Of a stretch of DNA of 64,000 bases, positions 11,242 to 21,630 are shown in pieces. Source of the DNA: Gnetum montanum (taxonomy: Eukaryota; Streptophyta; Gnetopsida; Gnetales; Gnetaceae). Under the pieces are notes generated by a model. The model saw only the letters and a list, made by a program, of their open reading frames with translations. It did not search any database and was not told the origin of the DNA. The DNA lies in NCBI GenBank assembly GCA_015680685.1, contig MNCI01003632.1, forward strand, positions 351,460 through 415,459, read 5' to 3'. Each line of letters starts with the position of its first letter. Position 1 is the first letter of the stretch. The position numbers and the translations under genes are program-made.

Positions 11242-12488
11242 GTTTCATCCCTTAGTGTGGAGGTTTCATGATTAGCTTGGAAACCTTTCCCCCTTAGTGT
11301 GAAAGTTTCCCTCGAGTGTGAAGGTTCCACCCTAAGCATGGAAGTTACATCTCCCTAGCGTGGAAGACACAATAGCTAGATTTCAGTACTTCATGCATTC
11401 CAACGTTGACTAGCCACTTTAGCAATCATGGTGGAGAGCTCAGCATGGAAGGTGTGCTGCCCTCATTACTATTTAGAGTAAACATAATGGCCATGAGAGA
11501 AAGGCACTTGCTATATATGGTAACCCCCCAAATTTGGACACCCATCTCACCTAAACAAGGTAGAAATTTGCAACAATTTGGTAGCCAATTGCAGCGATTG
11601 TGTAGCCAAATTATAGCCAAATAATAGCCATTTTTCAGCCCCATTCATTACCTAAGACCTATAAAAACCAACCTCAAATACCATTTATAGGTTCCACAAT
11701 TTTTTCGCAATTTAACTCTTTTGCAGTTCCATAATCTTTAGATAGTTTAGCAATTTGTTTTGACATGGTTCAACAACTTTTGGCATACATACACTTCTCC
11801 ACATAAATTGTTCGCAATTTTACACTTGGAAATTCTTAGGCACTCAAGGGTTCTTGCAAGTTCCCACACTTATATCTTCTTGAACCAAATGTAGAAACCC
11901 TATGACCTTGTGATCATGTAACCTCCTTTGGGATTTGTGAGTTTCCAAGCTTCACGTTGCACTCTTAGGATTTTCAACTGTTAGCATAGAGCTCTTGGAT
12001 AGCTTGGATTCTTTACACTTATTAATTCACACCATAATGAACTCTATAGATATGAGATTGTAGCACCAAAGGTTTGATTACATTTGGAGTGGTAGAACAT
12101 CTAGATCATGGAGTTGATTGCATCAACCTCAACAAACCCTAAACCCTCATCCAAGTGAACCCCCCTACTGCTCATTCAGGCACCATTTGAATACATTTCT
12201 CTAACTTATTCTTTATTATTTCTCAATAAAGTTTTATTTTTTAGGTTTTTTGTGAAAGATATATATTTTTTATTTTATATGCATTATTCAGATCTATTAT
12301 TAGATTTTTTGGCATTTCATTTCATTAAATTGTTTTGGAAATCCCCCAAGTCCCTAGTTGATCTATCAGATTGGACAAGGCACCTTAGATCCCATTTTTA
12401 TAGATGCCCTAGGGATTCAAGGTTGAGGACTACTATGCACTAGATCTGTTGGTTTTTATTCTAGTGATTGAGTTTTCTAGTTGCAACA
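11242..12488 (+). mobile_element. T2 3' LTR, 5' part deleted
   Basis: From about 11270 the sequence matches the middle of T3 U3 (repeated 'cctccccctag-tgtggaag' type words), then CTATAAAAA and a U5 with the shared ACAAACCCTAAACCC stretch (near 12130) and AATAAAG. It aligns with T3 3' LTR sequence in reverse complement. The LTR start, polypurine tract and 3' array are absent. The end near 12488 (TTGCAACA) is approximate. Confidence 0.75.
11659..11667 (+). promoter_or_regulatory. TATA box of T2 LTR
   Basis: CTATAAAAA at the position equivalent to the T1 and T3 TATA boxes. Confidence 0.65.
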
Positions 12489-12999
12489 GATGCAAATGTG
12501 AAAAATTGCTAAGTATTGATATGTATTTATATGTTTTTTATGATGCATCAATGGGGATGCATCAGTGTAGCCATTTGAAATCATTTTTTACATATAGAAA
12601 ACTAAGTATTGACGAAGAGCTTTAAGATGAAATTAGAGTTCAAAGCCTAGAATGATGAAAAATCATGGAAGAGGACATGAGATTGTTTTATAAAATGAGA
12701 TTTGGAGAAAATTACATATGCCAAGGAGTGAAAAATTGGATGTTTCTTATATAGAATGATGGAATTGAATATAGAATAACTAAGGAACAAAAAGAACTTT
12801 AATAGAACTAGACCAAATAGTATGCAAGAGGATCCTCCTCATAGCAAGCTCATGATATTAATACCTTTGCATGCCCTCATACCTAGGAGTTTATAGGCAC
12901 CAATGATGATTAATTGTCATGGATTGTTAAAAATAAAATTTACACAAGAAATCATCAAAGAATTAGGACATACCAAAATAGACATATTAATTAACCATG
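12489..12999. other. Unassigned AT-rich interval
   Basis: Between the T2 LTR end and the probable copia LTR. No coding motif, LTR terminus or repeat recognised. Confidence 0.4.
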
Positions 13000-14167
13000 A
13001 TAGGAGGTAGTGAGATGGTGGATGTCAAGGGTTGAATGATTAGGGAGAGATAGAGATGTTGACCTTTTGGTATGTCAAAACCTTAAAGAAAAGGGAAAAT
13101 GTAGAATGTGTATGTGTGACTGTAATCTTGTAGGACCATAAAAGAGTTTAATGATCAAGGACTTCAAATGGAGATCTAAGACTTTAGAACAAGAGTTTAA
13201 TTAGAATGAAATTCACGTTGAGATGTAAAAATGAAGACTAAGTGGACAAGATGAGAGCATGGATGGAAATAGAGTCTATGAGCCAAATGAAGATGTTTAG
13301 AGGACTGTCAAGATGCCAAAATGACAAAGGAATGCTCCATATCTCAAAGTGTGTAAATAAAGAAGATTTCTCTCAAAAATAGTAGATGTCTAGTTTGAAG
13401 AATAGATGTCTCACAATAGACATCTCAACATATAAATATATGTCTCTCTTACATTGAAGTTGGTTGCAGATAGACATCTCATTCTCAAAGTAGACATATA
13501 TACTAGTCATTTCATAGTTGTTGCATGAATTTTAAGGAGTTTTTGGAAACTCCAAGGGTATAATGCTAAGTGGAATTCTTGGGAATTGTGTAAGTACTAT
13601 TCATTATAAAATCTATCCAAGGCTACTCAAAGAGATCTTGTGGTTGTCATTCATTGCACTATCAATTGTAATTCTTATGTGTCGATGTGAGCTTCATTAC
13701 AAGGACTCTGTAAATCTAGTTACAATTTTTTCTGGATCATTTTATTTCTTTCTTTGTAGCCTTGTAGGGTTGATGTTCTTCTTATGAGAAGGCATATTTG
13801 TTGAGCTTGTTGGGACCTTATGGGGTTGAGTGGTTTTGTGGCAACAAAATACTCCATAGTGAAGCTCATGTTCATAAAGATTGTGGGTTCCTTTAAAGTA
13901 CATTTTAAGCTTGTTGGGATCTTATAGGTTGAGTGGTTTCATAGCGAAGAAATAGTTTAGAGGAGAGCTCAAATCTTGTAAAGGTTGTGGTGCTCTTCAA
14001 ACCACAATTTTGAAGCAATAAAGTCTGGTGGAATGCATGGACTCTACCCTTTGAGTGTGGATGTACCCAATTTTGGAAACCATGTAAAAATTATGTTTGA
14101 TTTTGATGGTTGCAATAATTTTTATTAGGGAACTTATTCAACCCTCCTTCTAAGTTCTTAATCCACA
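13000..14167 (+). mobile_element. Probable Ty1/copia LTR (5' boundary unclear)
   Basis: The right end, GGGAACTTATTCAACCC...CTAAGTTCTTAATCCACA, has the look of plant copia LTR 3' termini. It is followed eight bases later by a degraded initiator-Met primer site. Inside are ATATAAATATAT near 13430, an internal duplication and an AATAAAG signal near 14018. No copia coding sequence follows, so only a truncated element or LTR plus leader remains, apparently inside the 3' region of A2. Confidence 0.5.
13800..14010 (+). repeat. Two-copy tandem duplication of about 105 bp
   Basis: AGCTTGTTGGGACCTTATGG near 13804 and AGCTTGTTGGGATCTTATAG near 13908 start two similar blocks, each with a GTTGAGTGGTTT word and ending in CTTTAAA/CTTCAAA. 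They lie in the R/U5 part of the copia-like LTR. Confidence 0.65.
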
Positions 14168-14175
14168 TAAAAGAG

Positions 14176-14191
14176 TGGTAATGGAGTCTTG
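14176..14191 (+). promoter_or_regulatory. Degraded tRNA-iMet primer binding site
   Basis: TGGTAATGGAGTCTTG matches the common plant copia site TGGTATCAGAGCCTTG at 12 of 16 positions and sits just after the LTR end. Confidence 0.5.
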
Positions 14192-14379
14192 CATCCTTGT
14201 CACATGATGTCGTTGTGGAACATGTGGTTAACATGACCTAATATTATCCCATCGTTAGTCAAAGATAAGTTCATCCATGTTTATTAACTTTGCATTAGCA
14301 CATTTAGACTGTTCAACCTCAAGAGTTCATTCCAAAGATTACCCATCATTCTAAAGAGAGAAGAAAATAGAAGAAAGAA

Positions 14380-14958
14380 GTTAGGAAGGGCCTTAGTTAG
14401 AAGGATGCCTTTAGGCATGGGTAACATGTCTTTCCAACCCCATAACTAATGCTTTATAAGGAGGTGTGCTTTGAATTCCCATGTTTTTCTTCATGGGAAC
14501 CACACCATGCAAATACATTCTTTCTATTAATGGTCAATAGTATGAATGGTGAGGAATCGATGAGAATACCCATGACAATGAAGAAGGTAGGCATGTACAA
14601 AAGGTGACAAGTACCCTTGAAGCCACATCCTTATCTAGCCTACTTAATTTGTTCTAAGTCCATTAAGTATCAAGGTCATAGATTCTTTTATAAATTGTAA
14701 TTAAGAAAGGACCTCATGCTTCCAAGATGAAAGAACTCGATGGAGTTAAGTGGAATGGATGGATGATGTGATCTCACTACTTGATACAATAAGAAAATCA
14801 ATGTTTCATTAATTGATGTCATAATTCAAAGATGAAATCCAGTTATTAAGTAATCAATTCAGCCATGAAATATAGTTCAATTGAACTTCCAACAATTAGC
14901 ATTTGTGTTAACCACTAAAGTCCTTATGGGAAATCAAGAAGAAAACACATGTAAGAAA
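14380..14958 (-). mobile_element. 3' region of Athila element A2, severed by T3
   Basis: Reverse-complement words (TTTGCATGGTGTGGTTCCCAT; GTTACCCATGCCTAAAGGC) are collinear with the A1 3' untranslated region at 46750-46930. This stretch continues A2 from 49086 across the T3 insertion; the two sides share ATTTA. No A2 3' LTR was found further left. 14192-14379 is unassigned. Confidence 0.75.
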
Positions 14959-14963
14959 ATTTA
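14959..14963. repeat. Target-site duplication of T3, left copy
   Basis: ATTTA directly outside the T3 LTR terminus TGTAGTGACT (complement of AGTCACTACA). The identical ATTTA is at 49081-49085 outside the other terminus. Five bases is normal for Ty3 integrase. Confidence 0.88.
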
Positions 14964-16322
14964 TGTAGTGACTAAAAAATTCGGTTGCTAGAAAATTGAT
15001 AATCTCAATGCAACAACATTAACCCCAAATCCTCAAAGCCTCTAAAAAACTTGGATCCAAGATGCCTTGGATAGTTTGGTAGATCACCTAGGGACTTATA
15101 GAATGAAAAAATGAATAATGCAAGAAGGAAAAAATATAGATCTAAAAACTAAAAGCAACTACAAATTCCACACAAGACTGAAATCTTAAAATTTTATTAA
15201 AAATTAAAGAATTAGTTTAAGAGATGTGTACAAGAAGTGCCCATGGAAGAGCAAAAGGGTTTCACTTTGATAGGGGTTTAGGGTTTGTTGAAGCCAATGC
15301 AACCAACTCCACAAGCTAGATGTCCTACCACTTGTGATGTTATTGAACCTCCTCTACTGCTACTTTGGATCTATAACATTAACTATTGTTGAGGGTTGAG
15401 AAGTGTGAGGGATTTAGCTACCAAAGTAATCTACGCTAGGAGATAAGAATCCCAAGAGTGTATTGTGGAGACCAAAAACTCATGAATCTTAGGGGGTTTA
15501 ATGGGTATTATAGGGCCACAAGGGTTCCACGCTGAGGAGGGGGTTTGAGAAGCTATGTTTTTACAAGTATGCAAGAGCTCTCAGATGTTACAAAATGCCA
15601 AAGTGTGTGAATAAAAATGGTGTCCAACCTTAAAATGGTATATGGGGTTTGTTTTTATAGGTTTTGGGCCATGATTAGGGTTGCAAATTGGCTACAAATT
15701 ACTACAAATTTTTGCCAGGTATAGGTGAGATGGGTGTCCAAATTAGGGGGTTTACTATGTATGGAAAGTGTCATAATACCATGGCCATTCTATTTACTAT
15801 AAATAGTAATGAGGACACATCATCCATGTTGGCTTTATTCTTTCACACTGAGCCTTTTTCCTTTCTTTTTGGAGTGTGTGATCAATGTTGAAGTCGATAG
15901 AGTGTTGAAATTTGGTGCTTGCTACTTCTACGCTGGGGGGATGGTGTGTCAATGCTAGGGGGATGAAGGAATCAATGTTGGGGAGGAAGGTTAGACCTCT
16001 CCACACTAGGAGTAGGTGATCCACATCCCTCCGCATTGGGGGTAGGTGAGATCTACTTCTTTGTAGGTGTTTCAACCATATAAAAATGGCATTCCAAAAG
16101 GTATTTTTGAACTAGATAAGCCCAAATAAAGATAGCTCATGCATTTTTCCACTTGGGGGATGAGGATTTGGCCACTTATGAAGTTTATTAGCCCCAAGAG
16201 TATGAGATACATGAGATTACTCCTCATGAATTACAATCTTCATGTTTACAATGAAGTTTTGCCTCTTGTTTCATGGGGTGGAGGAAAAATGGTTACAACA
16301 TGAAAATTTTGGTGGTGTTTCA
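14964..16322 (-). mobile_element. T3 3' LTR
   Basis: 1,359 bp on the minus strand from TGAAACACC to CACTACA. Collinear with the T3 5' LTR piece at 41579-42938 over its length (shared blocks at 15040-15370 and 41650-41980, and at 15910-16000 and 42540-42620). TATA box on the minus strand at 15651-15660. U3 holds repeated TCC-ACRCTGGGGG-type words. Confidence 0.9.
15651..15660 (-). promoter_or_regulatory. TATA box of T3 3' LTR
   Basis: CTATAAAAAC on the minus strand, mid-LTR, aligned with T1 and T2. The 5' LTR counterpart (about 42262-42270) is ATATAAAAAA. Confidence 0.65.
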
Positions 16323-16326
16323 ATGG

Positions 16327-16335
16327 CCTCTCTTT
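16327..16335 (-). promoter_or_regulatory. Polypurine tract of T3
   Basis: Minus-strand AAAGAGAGG in the context CAACAAAGAGAGGCCAT, immediately before the LTR start. It corresponds to the T1 tract. Confidence 0.75.
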
Positions 16336-17279
16336 GTTGGTGTCTAGAGGATTGACCATAGAGGCACCAACAAAGAATACAAAATGTCATAGTGGGTCTT
16401 CCACCAACGTTCCCTCTTTGTGCTTGATTCAATCTTGTAGAACCATACCAAAGAGTGATTATTATGATGGAATAAGGCTATGATGGGAAGATGGTAATGA
16501 GGTTATGGAGAGATGGTTATAAGGGCTAACCATGCATTCCAAGGATTGACATCATGGCTATAATGTGATACTAACATGTAGGTTAGGCCATTCAGAAGTG
16601 TGGCTTAGCAAATGCGTTTGAGGAACCAACACTTCACTCCCAAGTTTTGTTGGTCATTGGGCTCCTCCCTTATGTTTGGAGCCATTGGTATTTATTGGCC
16701 ATATAGCTTGGTAATTTTCATTTCATTTTTCTTGTGGGGTGAAACCTTCATTGGGTTTTGATTCCAAAGCTAGTTAGATTTGGTTTTCCTATTGAGTGAG
16801 TTGTGTGATGCTCAATAGACTTATGGGTTATCCCATTGAACTAGATGTGTTATGTCCAATGGACTTAATGATTTTGCACTAAATGAGATGTGTTACATTC
16901 AAGTGGACTTGGAGGTAGAGCATGATAAAAGGATCTCATATGTCCATAAATGTATGAATGTTAGACATTGATTAGCATTGTTGCTTAAGGTATGGAAATT
17001 CATAATAGGCTACAGGGCTAGGTTCTAGCAGTGGTGCTAGATGGATGGTAATGGTATAAGAACTCTTGAAACAGTAGGATAAGTTTACCATTTCTTGCAC
17101 ATCAAGGTCATGTAGTGACTTGCTGCTATGATAGATTGTGCCTTTGTGATGACTCCAAGCTTCATCCCGCAAACACAACCTCAAGAGGATAAAACACCAA
17201 ATAAATAGATCATGTTATAACATTACAATGCATATAGGCTACATAGCATGATGAGATGATGAAAAAAAACCAAAGCTAC
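16336..17279 (-). other. T3 3' untranslated region
   Basis: No gene recognised. The short open frame at 16972-17184 lacks motifs. Confidence 0.5.
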
Positions 17280-17460
17280 CCCATACATCAAAGTTGCTAG
17301 TTTAAGATCATGGAAAGCTAGGGTACCAATCTAAGGCCTTGGTAGGCCGTGTTGCTAGTTTCAAGATCATAGCAGACTGTGGTGCCAATTTAAGTCCTTG
17401 ACAAGATATATTACAAATTTAAGGCCTCAACAAGCTGTTGAAAGATTCATTCAAGCTCTC
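17280..17460 (-). repeat. 30-bp type repeats downstream of T3 pol
   Basis: Five to six degenerate units with GCTAGTTTAAG...CATGG / GCCAATTTAAG...CTTGG (plus-strand view), the reverse complement of the array behind T1 pol. They begin about 30 bp beyond the pol stop, the same place as in T1. Confidence 0.65.
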
Positions 17461-17488
17461 TTGTGTTGGTTATGAAGGTCATTGTAGG

Positions 17489-20400
17489 CTACATGTAATA
17501 TGACTTTAGATAGGAATGATTAATTGGATTGGCTAACTCATTCCCATCCATGTCTACAATCTTGAATGCTACATTACCATAGGCTCTGGTAGCCATGAAG
17601 GGCCCTTCCCAGTTGGCTGAGAATTTATTTGCATGCTTGTAGATAGCTCTGAGGACCAGGTCACCTTCCTAGATATTATGCTTGATCAAGCTATGGTGAT
17701 TTTTCCATTTCTGCCTCTCTTAGTATTACTTGATGTGAGTGAGTGTCTATACTCATTACTCCTCCATCGAGTCAAGGTTTGCAGTGTACAACTCCTTGCT
17801 TTGTTCATTGTTTATGAATGTAGTCAAGGCTACTTGTAGTGATGATACCTATAATTCAAGAGGTAAAATGGATTTAGAACCATAAATCATGCTATAAGGA
17901 ATTACACTAGTTGTTTTATTGTAGGTTATTCAATAGGCCTAATGGACAAGTAGCTCATTCCATTTGCACTTACTATTGTTGAGAATATTCTTAAGCAAGT
18001 TTATGATAGCCTTGTTACTTACTTCTAATTTTCCATTGGCTTGAGGGTAATAAGGTAATAAGAAAGAATGCTTAATGACTAGGTTATGACAAAAATCCTT
18101 TGTTTCTTGGCTACTAAATTATGGTTCATTATCTGTGACTAGGTCATGCATATGCCAAAATGAGCTACTATGTTACTTGGGATGAATTTATAGACTTGTT
18201 TAGATGTTGTTGTTCTTAAGGGAATCGCTTCAACCCACTTGGTAAAGTATTTAGTTACCATGATGATGAAACTATGCCCTATGGAAGACTTAGGCATTAT
18301 AGGTCCAATGATATCCAACCCCCATTGATGAAATGACCAAGTAATCTAAGTAGTGTGTAACTCAATCAATGGTATGTGTATGAGATTGCTATGTCATTGG
18401 CATGTGTCATAAGTCTTAACCTTCTATAGGTAGTCACTTTCCATATAGGAACAATAGTAGCCTAATTGTTTATTCTTAGTAGTCATAGCTCTAGGTCTTA
18501 TATGTCCTCCACAAACATCCTCGTGAACCTACTTTAGGACTATTTTGGCTTCAGTTTTACCCAATTACTTTAACAATACGTCATCATGGGACCATCAACA
18601 TAATGTGTTATCATTTGCTATGATATATTGTTGGGATCATTTATGTACAACATCCTTTTGAGCAGTAGTCAAGCCTTGTGAAGATTCACCATGCATAACG
18701 TAAAATTTGATATCATCATACCACTCCCTAGTAGGAGCAGTATAAATTGCAGCCATAAGGGTATTCTTAGCACTCTACATGATGGGTATTACACAATCCA
18801 CAATCAAGGTGGGTAACTTACTAAACACATCTAGCATTAGACTAATGGCTAATGTTGCAATGGCATCGGGTATGTCATTCTCATTTCAGGGTATGTGTTG
18901 GATGTTAACTTTTGTAAATTGTTGTAATAGTTTCTTTCTAGGTCATAGTAAGGTTGTAAATATTTATCTTTTCATGCATAAAACTTGGTTACATGGTTGA
19001 CTAAACGTTGTGAGCTTCCTTTGATCATTAATTGCTTGATTTCTAGATCATGAGCTACCATCATCCCCTTGCTCAAACCCTCATAGTTTGCTATGTTGTT
19101 GGTACATGGAAACTAAAAATGATAAGTGAAGGATCAGATTTCACCAGATGGAAATGTTATGATGATAGTAGCATTGGCCACATGAATAGTTGAAGCTCTC
19201 TCAAATTGCATGACCACCTCATAGCCCTTGGGTACTTGGCTAATGGTGTTGACATGTTCATCATGGAACTTAGGATCTATGATTATTTGATCATTGACGG
19301 GTGAAACAGTGAGCTGCATAGCTATTGCTTGACCCTTTGTTAAGGATTGAGAGATGTAATGAGGGTCAAACTCCACTGTTATGGATTTCCATTAGGCTAT
19401 ATAGCTATTCTTGTAGATATTGGTCATTATGAATTTAAGTACATTATCTTTGCAAATGATGTTGACCTAGCTCTTGAAGAGGTATTGTCTCCACTTCTTC
19501 AATGAGAAGACTAGTGCTAGACAAAACTTCTCCACTTTAGTGTATCAAGTCTTGTGGGAAACTAATGCATGACTAAGGTAGTATATAAGCATATTTGCTC
19601 CATCATCACATTTCTGATAGAGTAGAGAGGCAATGGACATGTTAGAGATAGCAAGGTAGATGTAAAATGATTTACCTTCTTACAAAGGATAGACTATTGG
19701 TATTTGTGACAACTCTTGCTTAAGGTTTTCAAAGGCCTCTTGGCATTATTTCATCCACTCATAGTGAATCCCTTTCTTAAGCAAGTGTTGCATGAATTGT
19801 AACTTATCTGTAAGCCTAGCGATAAACCTACGGATAAATAGTTATTTACCTTGTAATCCCTGAAGCTTCTTAAGATTAGTAGGTGTTGCTAACTTGGATA
19901 TGGTCTTAACCTTATCAAGATTGACATGTATCCTCACTTTAGATACTACAAAGAGAAGCATCTTATCAGTCTTGATACCAAAGACACACTTCTTGGGAGT
20001 GAGCCTAAGTTCATACTTAAGGCATCATTTAAGTACAAGCTCTACATCATGTGCATGATTGTTGGACACATTGGACTTATGGCTATGTAATCTATGTAAT
20101 CATTGAGCAAACCTAACATGTAGTCACTAAAGATATATGTCATGGATCTTTGATAGGTTTCTCCAACATTCTTAAGGCCAAAGGGCATCATGATATAGCA
20201 AAAGGTATCATAAGGGATCATGAAGGTTGAGCTAAGTTGTTGCTCTAGGTTGATCCTAATCTGGTTGTATTCCAAAAACCCATACATAAAGGATAGTAGG
20301 GCATGCCTAGTCATAGTATTGATAATTTGATCAATGCTAGGCAAAGCAAAGTCATCCTTAATAGTTGCCTTATTTAGGTCTTGGAAATTGATGCAAATAT

Positions 20401-20956
20401 AGATACTCCCATTATTCTTAGGGACAACCACTATATTGGATGACCATTTTGTGTAGTTAATAGCCCTAATGAAACCAGCTTGGTAAAGTTTTGTGATTTC
20501 ATCATGGACTACCAAGGCCAAATTAGGTCTAATCTTGCACACTTTCTACTTAACTAGTCTAATGCTAGGATCAAGTATGATGTTTTGTTGTACTAGGTGT
20601 AGGCCTAGTCCTGCCATATCTTCATATGACCAAGCAAATGCATTAATGTTATCTTACAAAACCTTGGTGATGTCTTGAGCTTGTTGAGGTTCTAGTGAGG
20701 AACATAGTTTTAGTGTTTTCGCCTCACCACTATGTGTCATAACAAGAACTTCAACTAGAGAGTCTTCAATTTTTTCACTAGCCTCTAGGTCAAAGGTTTT
20801 AACTAGGTTGTCAAGCCATTTTCAAGGTTTCTCGATAGAGGCTATGTGGTCAACAATACTCTTAGGCTCAAAATCTAGGCAATTAAGGACGACATGCCAT
20901 TCTACATCACCGTAAGGACCACTTAATGGAAAATTGATCTACTCCTAGGTACTCAT
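17489..20956 (-). pseudogene. pol: T3 pol remnant: RT, RNase H domains, integrase
   Basis: Minus strand from ATGAGTACC at 20956 to TAG at 17489-17491; the terminal NPINH...stop aligns with T1 NPTNH...stop. A stop-free stretch at 20042-20542 covers the RT N-terminal half. RT is dead beyond its stops: the first catalytic Asp position (20282-20284) reads Tyr, and the second Asp of the YxDD box (20087-20089) also reads Tyr. The second RNase H is partly readable at 19134-19376, with FERAS where T1 has FDGAS. Integrase sequence runs from about 18560 (GLDIIGPIMP near 18310) to the C-terminal NWEGPF block near 17600. Many stops and several frameshifts. Confidence 0.9.
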
Positions 20957-21630
20957 ACTTCAATCTTGCATGTCAACCATAAGCACATTAAGTGACACCT
21001 AGGTAAAGATGAGTAAACAATGTCAAAATGCTATAAAATTATGCAAATCGATGCTATAAAATGCAAACACTAGGGAAGAAGGCTATATAAGGCTATAAGG
21101 CTATAGAAATACAAAGAGACCAATAAGATGACATGAAGGCTAAACAAGGGTGAAGTGAAGGCTAAATAATGCATAAAAAGATAAAAAAAGGTCCAATGAG
21201 GTCACAAGTTTGCCAGTTTAAGGCTTTGGCTGACCATCATTCTAGTTTTAGGCCTAAGCTGGCCATGGTCATATGGTTCCAAATGGTGGTTGGGGAAGGT
21301 CGAACCCCACTATTCAATACCAATAAAAGGCTAAATAAGTCCATACAAGGCTATAATAAAGATAAAAACATTGAAATAAAGGTAGTATTGAGGCCAAAAA
21401 AGATCAAAAATGCGATAATGAGGAAAACATATCATGATATGGTAAAACAAGGCTAGATAAGACAAAGTGGGATACCTACAATGAATCTTGGTCAAAACAT
21501 GATAAAATAAAGTTAGATTTTGCTAGTTTTAGGCATTAGCTAGTCATGATTTAAGGCTACAAGACTATCAGGTAAGTTTTGGCATCAAAAAAGGCTATTT
21601 TTGGGCTATTTGAACTAAACAAGCAAGGTT
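20957..21630 (-). other. T3 spacer with 30-bp repeat remnants
   Basis: Non-coding. At 21190-21270 there are two or three GCCAGTTTAAGGC / CTAGTTTTAGGCC units related to the pol-flanking array, plus single units near 21520 and 17290. The rest shares words with the T2 spacer at 7640-7910. Confidence 0.55.

Larger units (their letters stand above)
7620..12488 (+). mobile_element. Tat-type retrotransposon T2, interrupted by T1 and degraded
   Basis: Starts in the spacer upstream of pol (7620-7910 matches the complement of 20957-21540 in T3), followed by pol and a 3' LTR. Its 5' half would lie left of the T1 insertion, outside the window. It has many in-frame stops and is much more decayed than T1. 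Confidence 0.8.
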
